Assembly (NCBI GenBank): GCA_964641125.1
Contig: CAZXMO010000014.1
Location: 1 to 54,056 of the forward strand
Source of the DNA: JBKHAJ01 sp964641125
GTDB lineage: Bacteria > Spirochaetota > Spirochaetia > SPDA01 > CAZSGZ01
Length of the DNA: 54,056 nt
Reading direction: 5' to 3'
A model generated the notes under the pieces. That model made no database searches and was not told the DNA's origin. It saw nothing but the letters and a program-made list of their open reading frames with translations. The translations under genes were made by a program, and so were the position numbers. This document shows, one piece after another, positions 15,532 to 23,244 of the stretch (positions are counted from its first letter, which is position 1; the number at the start of each line of letters is the position of its first letter).

Positions 15532-16684
15532 CGGCTGCCTCCTTTGGGACGGACCTTTCCCGAGGATCGACCGCGTAGAGTATCCTTTCCCACCATCCCG
15601 GCCTGTATCCTGATAATACCGCCTGTACTCCTATAGCCTCGCAGTGTACCCGTTCGAGCCGGACGGCCGAATCGATGGCCGCCGCCGGAGGAGGATCAAG
15701 ACCGATATGCCTTCCTCCTATCAAAAGAGGAGCGATATACGACGTTATGCGGTCGTAGAGACCCGCCCGCAAGAACGAAGATATGACTCGGGAGCCCCCT
15801 TCTACATAGAGGGAGAGAATGCCTTCCCGGGCCAAGAGCTCGAGAGCGCTTCCGAGGTCGATCCCCTGTTCACAACCGCGGGCCCGCAGCACCCGGACAC
15901 CCAGCCGCTCGAGGGGTTCCGTTCGTTCGGACGGAGCGTACGGTCCCGCCACGACGAAGGTTTCATGGGGCCGGTCCCGGACCAGGCGGCTGTCTGCGGA
16001 CAGCCGCGCCCGGCTGTCTAAGACCACCGCCGCGGGACGGCGGGGCGGTCCGCGGCGGACGGTAAGGGAGGGGTCGTCTCTGAGGACCGTTTCGATCCCG
16101 ACTGCCACCGCGTCGTGGAGGCCCCGTTCACGGTGGACGTGGTCCCGGGCGTCCGCGCCGGTTATCCATCTGGAGCTTCCGTCGGCGGCGGCGATCCTCC
16201 CGTCTAAGGACTGGGCGCATTTGATGTGAACGTAGGGCCGCCCGAGGGTCATGAAAGTGTTGAACCCCGCGTTGAGTACGACCGCGGTCTCGAGGTCGAG
16301 ACCGGTACGCACCTCGACTCCGGCTTCCTCGAGCATCTTTTTACCGCCGCCGTACACCTTGGGGTTCGGATCGAGCTGAGATATGACCACCCGCCGGATA
16401 CCCGAACGGATGATAAGCGGTGCGCAGGGCGGTCTCCGTTTGCCGTTTCCGGTAAAAGAGCACGGTTCGAGGTTGCAGTACAGTACGGCGCCCCGGGCCG
16501 AGGGACCCGCGCTTCGAAGTGCCGCTTCCTCGGCATGCGGTGTTCCCGGGCCGGTGTGAAACCCTTCCCCGAGAATGACCCCGTCCCGGACCACGACGGC
16601 GCCCACCCTCGGATTCGGGGAGGGTGAGGCCCCGGGGCGCGCCGCGAGATCGAGGGCGTGCTTCATGAAAAGTATATCCGACAT
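15512..16684 (-). CDS. ribD: Bifunctional pyrimidine deaminase/reductase RibD
   Basis: A 390-residue protein. Residues 1-145 form the zinc deaminase with HAEEAAL (His50, catalytic Glu52) and EPC...PPC (Cys75, Cys87). The spacing between the two cysteines is 11 residues rather than the common 8. Residues 150-365 form the NADPH reductase (KCAQSLDGRIA, GIETVLRDDPSLTVR, VEGGSRVISSFL). It carries out steps two and three of the riboflavin pathway. First gene of the operon; AGGAGG precedes ATG 16684, and the leader has an FMN riboswitch. Confidence 0.95.
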   Translation of the reverse strand: MSDILFMKHALDLAARPGASPSPNPRVGAVVVRDGVILGEGFHTGPGTPHAEEAALRSAGPSARGAVLYCNLEPCSFTGNGKRRPPCAPLIIRSGIRRVVISQLDPNPKVYGGGKKMLEEAGVEVRTGLDLETAVVLNAGFNTFMTLGRPYVHIKCAQSLDGRIAAADGSSRWITGADARDHVHRERGLHDAVAVGIETVLRDDPSLTVRRGPPRRPAAVVLDSRARLSADSRLVRDRPHETFVVAGPYAPSERTEPLERLGVRVLRARGCEQGIDLGSALELLAREGILSLYVEGGSRVISSFLRAGLYDRITSYIAPLLIGGRHIGLDPPPAAAIDSAVRLERVHCEAIGVQAVLSGYRPGWWERILYAVDPRERSVPKEAADVYGTR

Positions 16685-16690
16685 CGCTTT

Positions 16691-16720
16691 CCTCCTGTGC
16701 TCGGGGCGCTATGAAGGAGG
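16691..16720 (-). promoter_or_regulatory. Possible Shine-Dalgarno-sequestering stem before ribD
   Basis: On the minus strand CCTCCT (16715-16720) is complementary to the AGGAGG ribosome site (16691-16696). If both are free after terminator read-through, pairing could block ribosome binding. Confidence 0.35.
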
Positions 16721-16721
16721 T

Positions 16722-16763
16722 AAAAAAAATGCCCCGACCCACAGTAAACTGTGAATCGGGGCA
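16722..16763 (-). terminator. Riboswitch-linked intrinsic terminator of the rib operon
   Basis: Minus-strand stem TGCCCCGA/TCGGGGCA with an inner CACAGT/ACTGTG helix is followed by eight T (16722-16729). It sits between the FMN aptamer and ribD. Confidence 0.9.
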
Positions 16764-16823
16764 GGTACACATCATAAGCTCCGGCCCAGGGAGGGCGGAC
16801 TTTTCGGTCTATTGATGCGGTAC

Positions 16824-16970
16824 CGATTTTCTCCCATCCGGACTGTACCGTCGGCGCCAGAATTCCACTGGCTCAGCATTCGTACGAAGCCGAAGCTCCT
16901 ATACGATTACTCGCGGGCTTTCACCGCCGGTGGGGAATTGTCTTAGAGACTCACCCCGCCCCGAAAATCG
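16824..16970 (-). promoter_or_regulatory. FMN riboswitch (RFN element) of the ribD operon
   Basis: P1 is an 8-bp helix CGATTTTC/GAAAATCG at the two ends. Between them are the RFN core segments GGGGCGGGGTGAG, CCACCGGCGGTGA, AGCCCGCGA, a peripheral stem, CAGTGGAATTCTGGCGCCGAC and AGTCCGGATGG. FMN binding should promote the terminator downstream. Confidence 0.96.
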
Positions 16971-16981
16971 ATTGTGCCTGT

Positions 16982-17010
16982 ATCCTACCGGGTATACCGT
17001 CCGGAGTCAA
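16982..17010 (-). promoter_or_regulatory. Promoter of the riboflavin operon
   Basis: TTGACT (17005-17010) is 17 nt from TAGGAT (16982-16987) on the minus strand, directly before the aptamer. Confidence 0.7.
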
Positions 17011-17025
17011 CCCTATTATTAGCAA

Positions 17026-18432
17026 TTACCTCATAATTACATCGTACTGCTTGAAGAGTTTGAATATGTCCTTGTGAGGCCCTAAGAGGGTAAGCTTCCC
17101 CCCTTTTCGTTTCATGGTGAGATTCAGGTGCAGGAGATACATAATACTCTCCTTTTCGATGGTGCTCGTCTTGTTCAAATCGATGTACACCTCGAATATT
17201 CCCCTGAGGATGAGGGAGTTGACGAGGACCGAGAGGTACTCGAGATTGTCCATGGTCAGGTTCCCCTGAACGATGATCCTGCCCGGCATCGAGCTGTCGA
17301 GAATCATTCCGATGGGGGCGGGCCAACGGTTTTTGTTTTCCTTTTTTCTCCGGTTCTTGACGGTTGCTTCGATCATGCTGTTCGTCTGCCGGAGCTTATC
17401 GATGAGCCCCCGTATCAAATCCATAAACCACTTCGGCACGTTATAATTGTTCTTGTAAAAATCGTCTATCTCGACTATGTACACCGTGCTGCTCTTGAGC
17501 GCCCGGACGTCGGCTGATCTCTTTCCCCCTTTGAGGAGTGTCATTTCGCCGATAACGTCCCGGGCCTCGGCCTTCGCCAATTCGACTTTTTTCCCGTCCA
17601 CGGTACGGGTAACGGCGAAGCTTCCCTGTTTGACAACGTACATGGTGTTTTCTTCCTCTCCGCTGCGTATAAGGTATTCTCCCGCTTCTATCCGCTTCTG
17701 CGGCAGCTTGTGGGACCGGATGATCTCCTCGATCCCTTTGATAGAGATAACCTTGTTTCGAATAAGCTGAACGTTTTCGATCACCATGCCGTTCGAGCTT
17801 TCCCTGTGGCGGCGGGTTATCTCATGGAGATAATTAAGCCCCTCCTGGTCGATATCGATGACCTCTGAAAAATCGAGAACGATAGATTCGGAGTTGATCG
17901 TTTTCAGTCTCCTGATCTCATCCTTGACCGTGTTGATATTGTCGCCGTAGAAATATCCCTTGAGATAGATCCTCGGGGGGCGGTCGCGGGAAGTAAGGCG
18001 AAAGTATTGGGTCTCCTCGCCGCACACCTCGGCCTTCTTCGGCGGAGTTTTCTCATGTTCGGCACTCTCTACCAGATAATCCCCTAAGAGGGAAGTCGTT
18101 TTCTGGATTCGCTCGACGAGCACCCGGGCGATATTGAAAGCCCACTCGTGTATCCCGAGGGAATCGTCCCTGAGCACATCCGGGGTAATAACGCTCGCCA
18201 CCACCGGTTCCTTCGCCGTCACAGTCGCTGTTCGGGGGATTCCCGCGAGGAAAGACATCTCCCCCACGTAGCTTCCTTTCCCCAGAACGGTAAGGGGTAT
18301 CTGCTTTTTCCCCTTCTTCATATAGATCTGTACCCTCCCCGAGCGGAGAATGTACATCTCTCTGCCGGTTTCTCCCTGTCCGCAGAGAACGTCACCCGTA
18401 TTGAATCGCACTAATTTCGTTTCCTGTGTCAT
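17026..18432 (-). CDS. Tandem cyclic-nucleotide-binding / STAS domain protein
   Basis: A 468-residue soluble protein with an alternating layout: cNMP-binding-like fold (about 5-110, GKGSYVGEMSFLAG and RTATVTA), STAS-like fold (about 150-245, IVLDFSEVIDIDQEGL), second cNMP-like fold (about 250-350, DVIGEMTLLKGGKRSADV), second STAS-like fold (about 385-468, VYIDLNKTSTIEKESI). No DNA-binding or kinase domain is seen, so it may be a signalling hub or anti-anti-sigma-like partner. ATG 18432 has AGGAGG 6 nt upstream; a longer open frame to 18549 would cross the promoter. It is divergent from the lipoprotein gene and shares its promoter motif. Confidence 0.8.
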   Translation of the reverse strand: MTQETKLVRFNTGDVLCGQGETGREMYILRSGRVQIYMKKGKKQIPLTVLGKGSYVGEMSFLAGIPRTATVTAKEPVVASVITPDVLRDDSLGIHEWAFNIARVLVERIQKTTSLLGDYLVESAEHEKTPPKKAEVCGEETQYFRLTSRDRPPRIYLKGYFYGDNINTVKDEIRRLKTINSESIVLDFSEVIDIDQEGLNYLHEITRRHRESSNGMVIENVQLIRNKVISIKGIEEIIRSHKLPQKRIEAGEYLIRSGEEENTMYVVKQGSFAVTRTVDGKKVELAKAEARDVIGEMTLLKGGKRSADVRALKSSTVYIVEIDDFYKNNYNVPKWFMDLIRGLIDKLRQTNSMIEATVKNRRKKENKNRWPAPIGMILDSSMPGRIIVQGNLTMDNLEYLSVLVNSLILRGIFEVYIDLNKTSTIEKESIMYLLHLNLTMKRKGGKLTLLGPHKDIFKLFKQYDVIMR

Positions 18433-18454
18433 AGAGTCCTCCTGATGTCGCCAT

Positions 18455-18537
18455 GTATATACCCCATTGAGAAAAAACGGTTGCACCGAATTTTTTTTCC
18501 AAGAAATGCAACCGAACGAAAAAAGGCCGGTATATAC
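18455..18537. promoter_or_regulatory. Mirror-image divergent promoter region with an ECF-like motif
   Basis: TGCAACCG-N14-GGTATATAC occurs on the plus strand (18507-18514, 18529-18537) and, identically spaced, on the minus strand (18485-18478, 18463-18455). The two copies point outward to the lipoprotein and cNMP/STAS genes. The GCAACC/GTATA pair with ~16-nt spacing resembles ECF-type -35/-10 elements more than sigma70 ones. A third copy precedes the gene at 23347. Confidence 0.65.
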
Positions 18538-18567
18538 GGGTAAATACATAATAACTGGAGGTTATTT

Positions 18568-19380
18568 ATGAGACATTCAAAATTATTGGCACTTATCGCT
18601 GTTATCGCGGCGCTTCTGATTGCCGCGGGATGCGGAACGCAGTCGAGCCTGACCGGTACCGCCGCGAAAGGCGCGATCCGGGGAGCGACAGTGACAGTCT
18701 ATGAGCTGAACTCCGACGGCGGCAGGGGTGATACCCTCACCACCACCGTTACAGGAACGGACGGCGGATACAGTGTCGTCCTCGGTGCCTACGCGGGAAG
18801 CGTCGAGGTCGTAATTACCGGCGGAACCTACACCGATGAAGCGACCGGAACCGAAGTCTCCTTAGGCGCCGGCGACGAGCTTCGCACCTTCGTTGCGTCC
18901 GTAGGACCGGGACAGCAAGTTGCCGTAACCGCGCTTACCACCATCGCCGCGGCGCTGGCGGACGAGAATGCCGATCAGGGTCTTTCCATCGCCATCGAAA
19001 ACGCGAACAGTGAGGTGGCCGACGAGTTCGGCCTGGGAACCGACTTCGACATCACCGCGGTTCAGCCCGACGACCTGACTCAGCCCGCAGTTGCCGACAG
19101 TGGGGCTCTCTACGGCGCGGTTCTCGCGGGAATCTCGGAGGTGGCCGCTTCGAACGGTTTGACTCCGAGTGAAGTACTTGCCCTGCTCAAAGACATGGCC
19201 GAGGATTACACCGACGGTACCTTCGACGGTACTAACGCCGCGGGAGACGCTTTGACGCTCGCTACGTCGCTCGCTCCTGCGGCCGCCGACTCGGGCCTTG
19301 AAACCGCTATCCAGAACTTCCTCGGGAGCGCAGAAAACGAAAGCGGATTGACCTGGATTGATCTGGTTTTCAGCTTCTAA
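18568..19380 (+). CDS. Putative lipoprotein with an N-terminal beta-sandwich domain
   Basis: A 270-residue protein with a lipoprotein signal peptide (hydrophobic residues 5-20, lipobox IAAGC, lipidated Cys22). Residues ~30-115 look like a carboxypeptidase-regulatory/transthyretin-type beta sandwich (GAIRGATVTVYEL, TGTDGGYSVVLGAYAG). The rest is Ala/Asp/Glu-rich and mostly helical. It is strongly acidic and has a low-complexity, highly expressed look. Function unknown; it would sit on the periplasmic face of a membrane. GGAGG precedes the ATG. An ECF-like promoter and a strong terminator flank the gene. Confidence 0.8.
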   Translation: MRHSKLLALIAVIAALLIAAGCGTQSSLTGTAAKGAIRGATVTVYELNSDGGRGDTLTTTVTGTDGGYSVVLGAYAGSVEVVITGGTYTDEATGTEVSLGAGDELRTFVASVGPGQQVAVTALTTIAAALADENADQGLSIAIENANSEVADEFGLGTDFDITAVQPDDLTQPAVADSGALYGAVLAGISEVAASNGLTPSEVLALLKDMAEDYTDGTFDGTNAAGDALTLATSLAPAAADSGLETAIQNFLGSAENESGLTWIDLVFSF

Positions 19381-19405
19381 TCAGAATGCGTAAGCAGCAC
19401 ATCGG

Positions 19406-19432
19406 GGCCGCCGTGAACCACGGCGGCCTTTC
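19406..19432 (+). terminator. Intrinsic terminator of the lipoprotein gene
   Basis: Perfect 10-bp stem GGCCGCCGTG/CACGGCGGCC with a 3-nt loop, followed by TTTCT. Confidence 0.88.
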
Positions 19433-19439
19433 TCGTAGG

Positions 19440-19556
19440 GAGTGCCCCCGATCGTGGGGATAAAATTAGTGAAATCAAGCCGCCGTATACCGGGATGTCC
19501 CGCGGATTATGATACCTACATTCAGAATTGGGGCAGAAGGGGGGAATTGCCGGCAT
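19440..19556 (-). pseudogene. Transposase 5' remnant inside the mini-element
   Basis: ATG 19556 is preceded by AAGGAGG. The peptide begins MPAIPPFCPNSECRYHNP, a zinc-finger-like CPNxxCxxHN start found in several insertion-sequence transposases. After about 30 residues the frame runs into the opposite terminal repeat, so everything downstream, including any catalytic domain, is lost. Confidence 0.7.
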
Positions 19557-19643
19557 GGAAAACCTCCTTGATAACATGTGTCTATATAACTGTATAGGAG
19601 GAAAAGTCTTCTCCTGATTCAATCCCCACGATCGGGGGCACTC
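19440..19643. mobile_element. 204-bp miniature IS-derived element (MITE-like)
   Basis: Perfect 22-bp terminal inverted repeats bound the element (19440-19461 and 19622-19643; outer sequence GAGTGCCCCCGATCG). One end keeps the ribosome-binding site, start codon and first ~35 codons of a transposase; the rest is deleted. Its right end abuts the stop codon of the beta-barrel gene and its left end lies just after the lipoprotein terminator. No clear target-site duplication is visible. It would need a full-length relative in the genome to move. Confidence 0.8.
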
Positions 19644-20636
19644 TCAAAAGAAAAAGGATGCTGATAATTCACCCGACCCGGTGACCGAATCGAGATAGGC
19701 CGAATTAGACCGGATTATCGTAAGCCCTAAGCCTATCTGGAGGCTTAAACGTGAAGTCGGAAAAAAGGTCAGAGTAACGGTCGGCTGCTCCTGAAACCGA
19801 TACTCGCGAGTGCTTCCCAGCGTTCCGGATTCGGTGATATAGCCGTGGTCCTTGAGGACGACCGATCCCGAGAGTCCGATCCCGAGGTCGAATCGGGGTC
19901 CGAGAAAAAGGGCTATTTCAGGGGTCCAGAAGAAGGATGTTGTGTTTTCGACAGGTTGGGGGGGGTCTCCCGAGACGATCGTATCGGTCACCGGGGAATC
20001 GGTCCGCCTGAGTCCTACGGAACCGGTTACCGTTAGAGGCAGTCCGGGATACCACGACAGATCGAGGGACGTTCCCCATTGTGTCTCGATGCCCTCGGGA
20101 ACCGCGAATATACTTCCGCTTATTTCGGGAGTAAGGAGCAGACTCCGTATTCCTACGGAGGTGCCCAGCCGGCCCTCCCCGCCGAGGCTATGCGAATAAT
20201 CTTCGATTTCCCAGACAAAAACGGGCTCGGTATATATCGATATCTGATCGAAATCGAGGGAGAAATAAACGCCGCCGTGATTGGATATTACCGGGGCCGC
20301 GCCAGCGAGGGAATGTTCGAAGTAGGTTCCCAGCTCGAGCTTCGTAAAGACCGTAGTGCCTCGATAGCTGAAGTCCCCGTTCACATATCCGCTTCCGCCG
20401 AAATTAGACGAATGCGGAACATAGAAAAACTCACCTCCCCCGTCGGTGAAGAAAGACCAGGCGGTGCTCAAGGGATACATCAGATCGAATCCGCCGTCTA
20501 TGTACAATTCCGACTGGAACGACGGCAGCGTCTTCGATGAGAGATTCATTTTTGCTCCGCCCCCGATGAATCCTTCGGTGAAAACAAGGGGAAGGGGCAT
20601 CATAATAAGTAAGAGTATAATCAGCGTTTTTTTCAT
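19644..20636 (-). CDS. Outer-membrane beta-barrel protein
   Basis: A 330-residue protein with a signal peptide (residues 1-20, cut near FTEG). The body is alternating polar/hydrophobic strands rich in Gly, Ser, Tyr and Phe, and the C-terminus ends SASFFF, with the terminal Phe expected for BAM-dependent insertion. It is likely an outer-membrane barrel; no family recognised. Last gene of the sigma-factor operon: its ATG overlaps the previous stop (ATGA). The stop codon touches the mini-element's right end. Confidence 0.75.
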   Translation of the reverse strand: MKKTLIILLLIMMPLPLVFTEGFIGGGAKMNLSSKTLPSFQSELYIDGGFDLMYPLSTAWSFFTDGGGEFFYVPHSSNFGGSGYVNGDFSYRGTTVFTKLELGTYFEHSLAGAAPVISNHGGVYFSLDFDQISIYTEPVFVWEIEDYSHSLGGEGRLGTSVGIRSLLLTPEISGSIFAVPEGIETQWGTSLDLSWYPGLPLTVTGSVGLRRTDSPVTDTIVSGDPPQPVENTTSFFWTPEIALFLGPRFDLGIGLSGSVVLKDHGYITESGTLGSTREYRFQEQPTVTLTFFPTSRLSLQIGLGLTIIRSNSAYLDSVTGSGELSASFFF

Positions 20637-21400
20637 CGTCTCCGTTTCCTCCGGTCTATCTCCCGTTCGAGACGGATAAGCCCGTCCCCGTTTTCGAATA
20701 CCCGGACCGCTATCCCGAGAACCTCACGTTCCGACAAGCGGTTGATGCGCGCCCGCAGAAATATCGAGGAGATCGCATTGTATTGTGACGAGGGAATCGA
20801 GCTCGAATAGAGGGCTTTCCCGAGATCGAGAAGCTCCTCCTGTGTCAGATCGGTGATCTTACGGACCTGCAGGAGTGCTTCTAAGGCATCGACGCCATTT
20901 CCCAGTTCGAGACCGCGGGCTTTCGCTTCGGCCAATTGATCTACCAAGAGTTGTTCCGGCATACCCTCTCTGAGATTGATGCCCAAGATCCTCAAATACC
21001 GTTCGCGATTTTCTGCATCATTCGGATAGGGAAATCCCGATGTCCGTATAATATCGCGGGCGGTCCTTAAGCGGTCCGCTTCCTGTTCCAGCCCGTCGAG
21101 CAGCCGCGGCGGAGGTACATTTTTGACCGCCCCTTCTTTGAGCTTCGAGAGAAGGATCGATGGGGGGATATCCGAATCGTCTGCTTGATCGAATACGTCG
21201 AAGAGGCCCTCCCGGACGGAGGTGTAGCGGTCCGCTTCCCGGGCGGTGTCGAACCAGCTCTGAAGCGCCTTGCTTCCCGCCGTATCCTGCCCCCAGGCTA
21301 AAGGCGCGCGGAACATCACCGTAAGAATGATGAGACACATGAAACTTAGAAATACATAGCCTTGTGAAGGCGTCGAGGGTGATAGTATTTTAATTTCCAT
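20633..21400 (-). CDS. Exported helical protein of unknown function
   Basis: A 255-residue protein with a long N-terminal signal (hydrophobic residues 15-35, cut near AWGQ). The mature part is charged, largely helical (AEAKARGLELGNGVDALEAL cut here), with the pattern of helical repeats, and ends in RRKRRR. No family recognised. It overlaps both neighbours, 11 nt with the upstream and 4 nt with the downstream gene, so it is co-translated with the anti-sigma operon and probably works in the periplasm with the beta-barrel. Confidence 0.7.
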   Translation of the reverse strand: MEIKILSPSTPSQGYVFLSFMCLIILTVMFRAPLAWGQDTAGSKALQSWFDTAREADRYTSVREGLFDVFDQADDSDIPPSILLSKLKEGAVKNVPPPRLLDGLEQEADRLRTARDIIRTSGFPYPNDAENRERYLRILGINLREGMPEQLLVDQLAEAKARGLELGNGVDALEALLQVRKITDLTQEELLDLGKALYSSSIPSSQYNAISSIFLRARINRLSEREVLGIAVRVFENGDGLIRLEREIDRRKRRR

Positions 21401-21923
21401 AGGGTAGATCCGGAATGTACCCTCCAGGGTCTGTTCCCTCTATAAGATCGGTCCCGGAAGTGTCCGAAAAGAAATCCGGACGACCCCGGTTCTGCATTGC
21501 CTGTCGTGATTTTTCCAAGATGTCCTTACGGTTAGCCGATTCGATCGCGGAGGAATTCTTCGGGTAGTCGTAACCGTCGGTATGCCGCCTAAGTTTTTGT
21601 CTTATTTCAATGCGGTTTTCTCCCCGCCGGATTGATCCGTCCGCCGACCGAAGGAGTCCGCCGATAAACAGGGCGGTATCTTCCGGATCGGCTGCGGCGC
21701 TGAGGGAGGGTAGTATTTCCCTAACTGCCTCCAGGGCGGCCGGATGGATCCTGGAAAGATCGAGGCGGTTCTCGAGTGTCGAGTAGAGTCTTTCTTTCCA
21801 CGCGGAATCGTCGGGGAGCCGGCCTTCCAGCGCTATCCTCGTGCGATTCGTCTGCGCTCCGGCTATTGCGACCGCGCCGATCAAGAGGAAAAAACTTATA
21901 CATACAACCGCGCTATATCTCAT
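21390..21923 (-). CDS. Small exported protein of unknown function
   Basis: A 177-residue protein with a signal peptide (hydrophobic residues 7-22, cut after AGAQ). The mature part is polar, with helical heptads in the first half and a disordered, Gly/Asp/Pro-rich C-terminus (FFSDTSGTDLIEGTDPGGY). No known domain. Placed between the anti-sigma gene and another exported protein, so it may help sense or transmit an envelope signal. Confidence 0.7.
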   Translation of the reverse strand: MRYSAVVCISFFLLIGAVAIAGAQTNRTRIALEGRLPDDSAWKERLYSTLENRLDLSRIHPAALEAVREILPSLSAAADPEDTALFIGGLLRSADGSIRRGENRIEIRQKLRRHTDGYDYPKNSSAIESANRKDILEKSRQAMQNRGRPDFFSDTSGTDLIEGTDPGGYIPDLPYGN

Positions 21924-21934
21924 ATTCTACCGCC

Positions 21935-22639
21935 TCATAGTGTCAAAAGCGAGCTCTGTCCTCCGAAACCGTCGTCCACCTGCATCAAGGCGTTCGGATC
22001 GGGAATCCATTCTTCGCCGTCTATAACGAAATTATACTCATAGACATCGCCCTTTCTGAGCTGTATTTCTACCTCCCATATTCCGTCCCCCTCCGGGTCT
22101 TCGAGGACGATTTCGGAAGTGTTCCATTCCGTAAAGTCGCCTACTAAGGCGACACTCTCCGCGTCTCCGGCGGTGAGGGTGAAGCGGACTTGTACGTATA
22201 CGGTGGCGGATGTTTTCGGAGCAGCCGCCGTTTGTGCCGGCGCGGCCGGAGTCAAAAAGGTCTTGAGCGCAACGGTCAGTCCGAATCCTCCGACGATCAG
22301 CACCGCTGCGGCGACGGCGATGTATCTCCACACATCTTTCTTCGGCTTCCTCGGTTTTTCTTTCTCGATAGCGGCCATGACTCTGTCGGTGAAATCGGCC
22401 GATACGTCCGCGGTCTCATCGGAAAAGAGGTGCTTGACGGACTTGCCGCCGGAAGCTTGAGCGCCGTAGGGTCCGGCATCACGAGATAGAAACGGCAGAA
22501 CCGCTCCATAGTTCTCCGTGCAGGACGGGCACTCTTCGATGTGGGAGGCTATTCGGGAATATTCTTCCGATGTTAGGATTTCTCCCGACTCCCATTGATT
22601 GAGAAGGTTCCGTATGTGTTCGCAGTTCATCCCCATCAT
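21935..22639 (-). CDS. Transmembrane zf-HC2 anti-sigma factor with a CBM48-like outer domain
   Basis: A 234-residue protein. The N-terminus is a zinc-binding anti-sigma domain with Cys6 and H33xxxC37xxC40. A single membrane helix spans about 105-128. After a Pro/Ala/Thr linker, residues 150-234 match a CBM48/AMPK-type glycogen-binding domain (VALVGDFTEWN, DGIWEVEIQLRKGDVYEYNF cut to 20, GEEWIPDPNA). It would hold the ECF sigma factor (22643-23236) inactive and sense a saccharide or envelope ligand outside. TTG 22642 or ATG 22630 are other possible starts. Confidence 0.87.
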   Translation of the reverse strand: MMGMNCEHIRNLLNQWESGEILTSEEYSRIASHIEECPSCTENYGAVLPFLSRDAGPYGAQASGGKSVKHLFSDETADVSADFTDRVMAAIEKEKPRKPKKDVWRYIAVAAAVLIVGGFGLTVALKTFLTPAAPAQTAAAPKTSATVYVQVRFTLTAGDAESVALVGDFTEWNTSEIVLEDPEGDGIWEVEIQLRKGDVYEYNFVIDGEEWIPDPNALMQVDDGFGGQSSLLTL

Positions 22640-22642
22640 CAA

Positions 22643-23236
22643 CTATGTACTCTCATTGTCCTTGTTCGGTTGCATTTTTTCAAGCTTGCCGCGTATTTTT
22701 TTTCGCGCCCGGAACAGCCTCGATTTGACGTTTTCCCTGCTCAGGCCCAAGATCTCGGCGACCCTTTCCACACTCAGCTCTTCGATGTAGTAGAGCACGG
22801 TGACATCCTTCAATTTTTCGGGTAAACCGTCTATCGCTGCTTTTACTTCCCGTTTCATTTCGTTACGCGCGGTGATGTCCTCGGGGGTTTCCGGGTCGGG
22901 TTGCCGCTCTTTTTGAATCTCCTTCCGCCTTTCCTGGAGTTTGCGTATCTTAGCATACCGGGATTTCAAATGATTGACGGCAATCGTGTAGAGCCAGCTG
23001 AAAAAGGTCTTTTCTATCCTGAACGACGAAAGGGATTTAAAGGCCCGGAGAAATATTTCCTGGGCGGCATCTTCAGCTTCTTCCTCGTTTTTCAGATAGG
23101 ATCTGCACAGCCGGATAATCGCGGATTGATATTTCTCGATAATGCCCCGGAAAGCTTCCGTATCGCCCTGCAGGGTCAGATGGATCGATTCCAGGTCCTG
23201 AGCGTTGGAATCGGTTTCCTCTCGTCCTTTTTGCAT
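22643..23236 (-). CDS. ECF-type RNA polymerase sigma factor
   Basis: A 197-residue group-4 sigma factor. Region 2 (about 22-90) has YLKNEEEAEDAAQEIFLRAF and TFFSWLYTIAVNHLKSRYA (both cut to 20 or fewer); region 4 (about 135-188) has LPEKLKDVTVLYY, LSVERVAEILGLSRENVKSR and LFRARKKI. No extra C-terminal domain. The open frame extends to 23491, but a TTGTTT-17-TATACT promoter places transcription at about 23238, so ATG 23236 is the start and the mRNA is leaderless. First gene of a five-gene operon. Confidence 0.93.
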   Translation of the reverse strand: MQKGREETDSNAQDLESIHLTLQGDTEAFRGIIEKYQSAIIRLCRSYLKNEEEAEDAAQEIFLRAFKSLSSFRIEKTFFSWLYTIAVNHLKSRYAKIRKLQERRKEIQKERQPDPETPEDITARNEMKREVKAAIDGLPEKLKDVTVLYYIEELSVERVAEILGLSRENVKSRLFRARKKIRGKLEKMQPNKDNEST

Positions 23237-23244
23237 ATTTCGAG

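Noticed and set aside
17325..17365. GCAACCG inside the cNMP/STAS gene
   Set aside because: No GTATATA at the proper distance; internal coding match.
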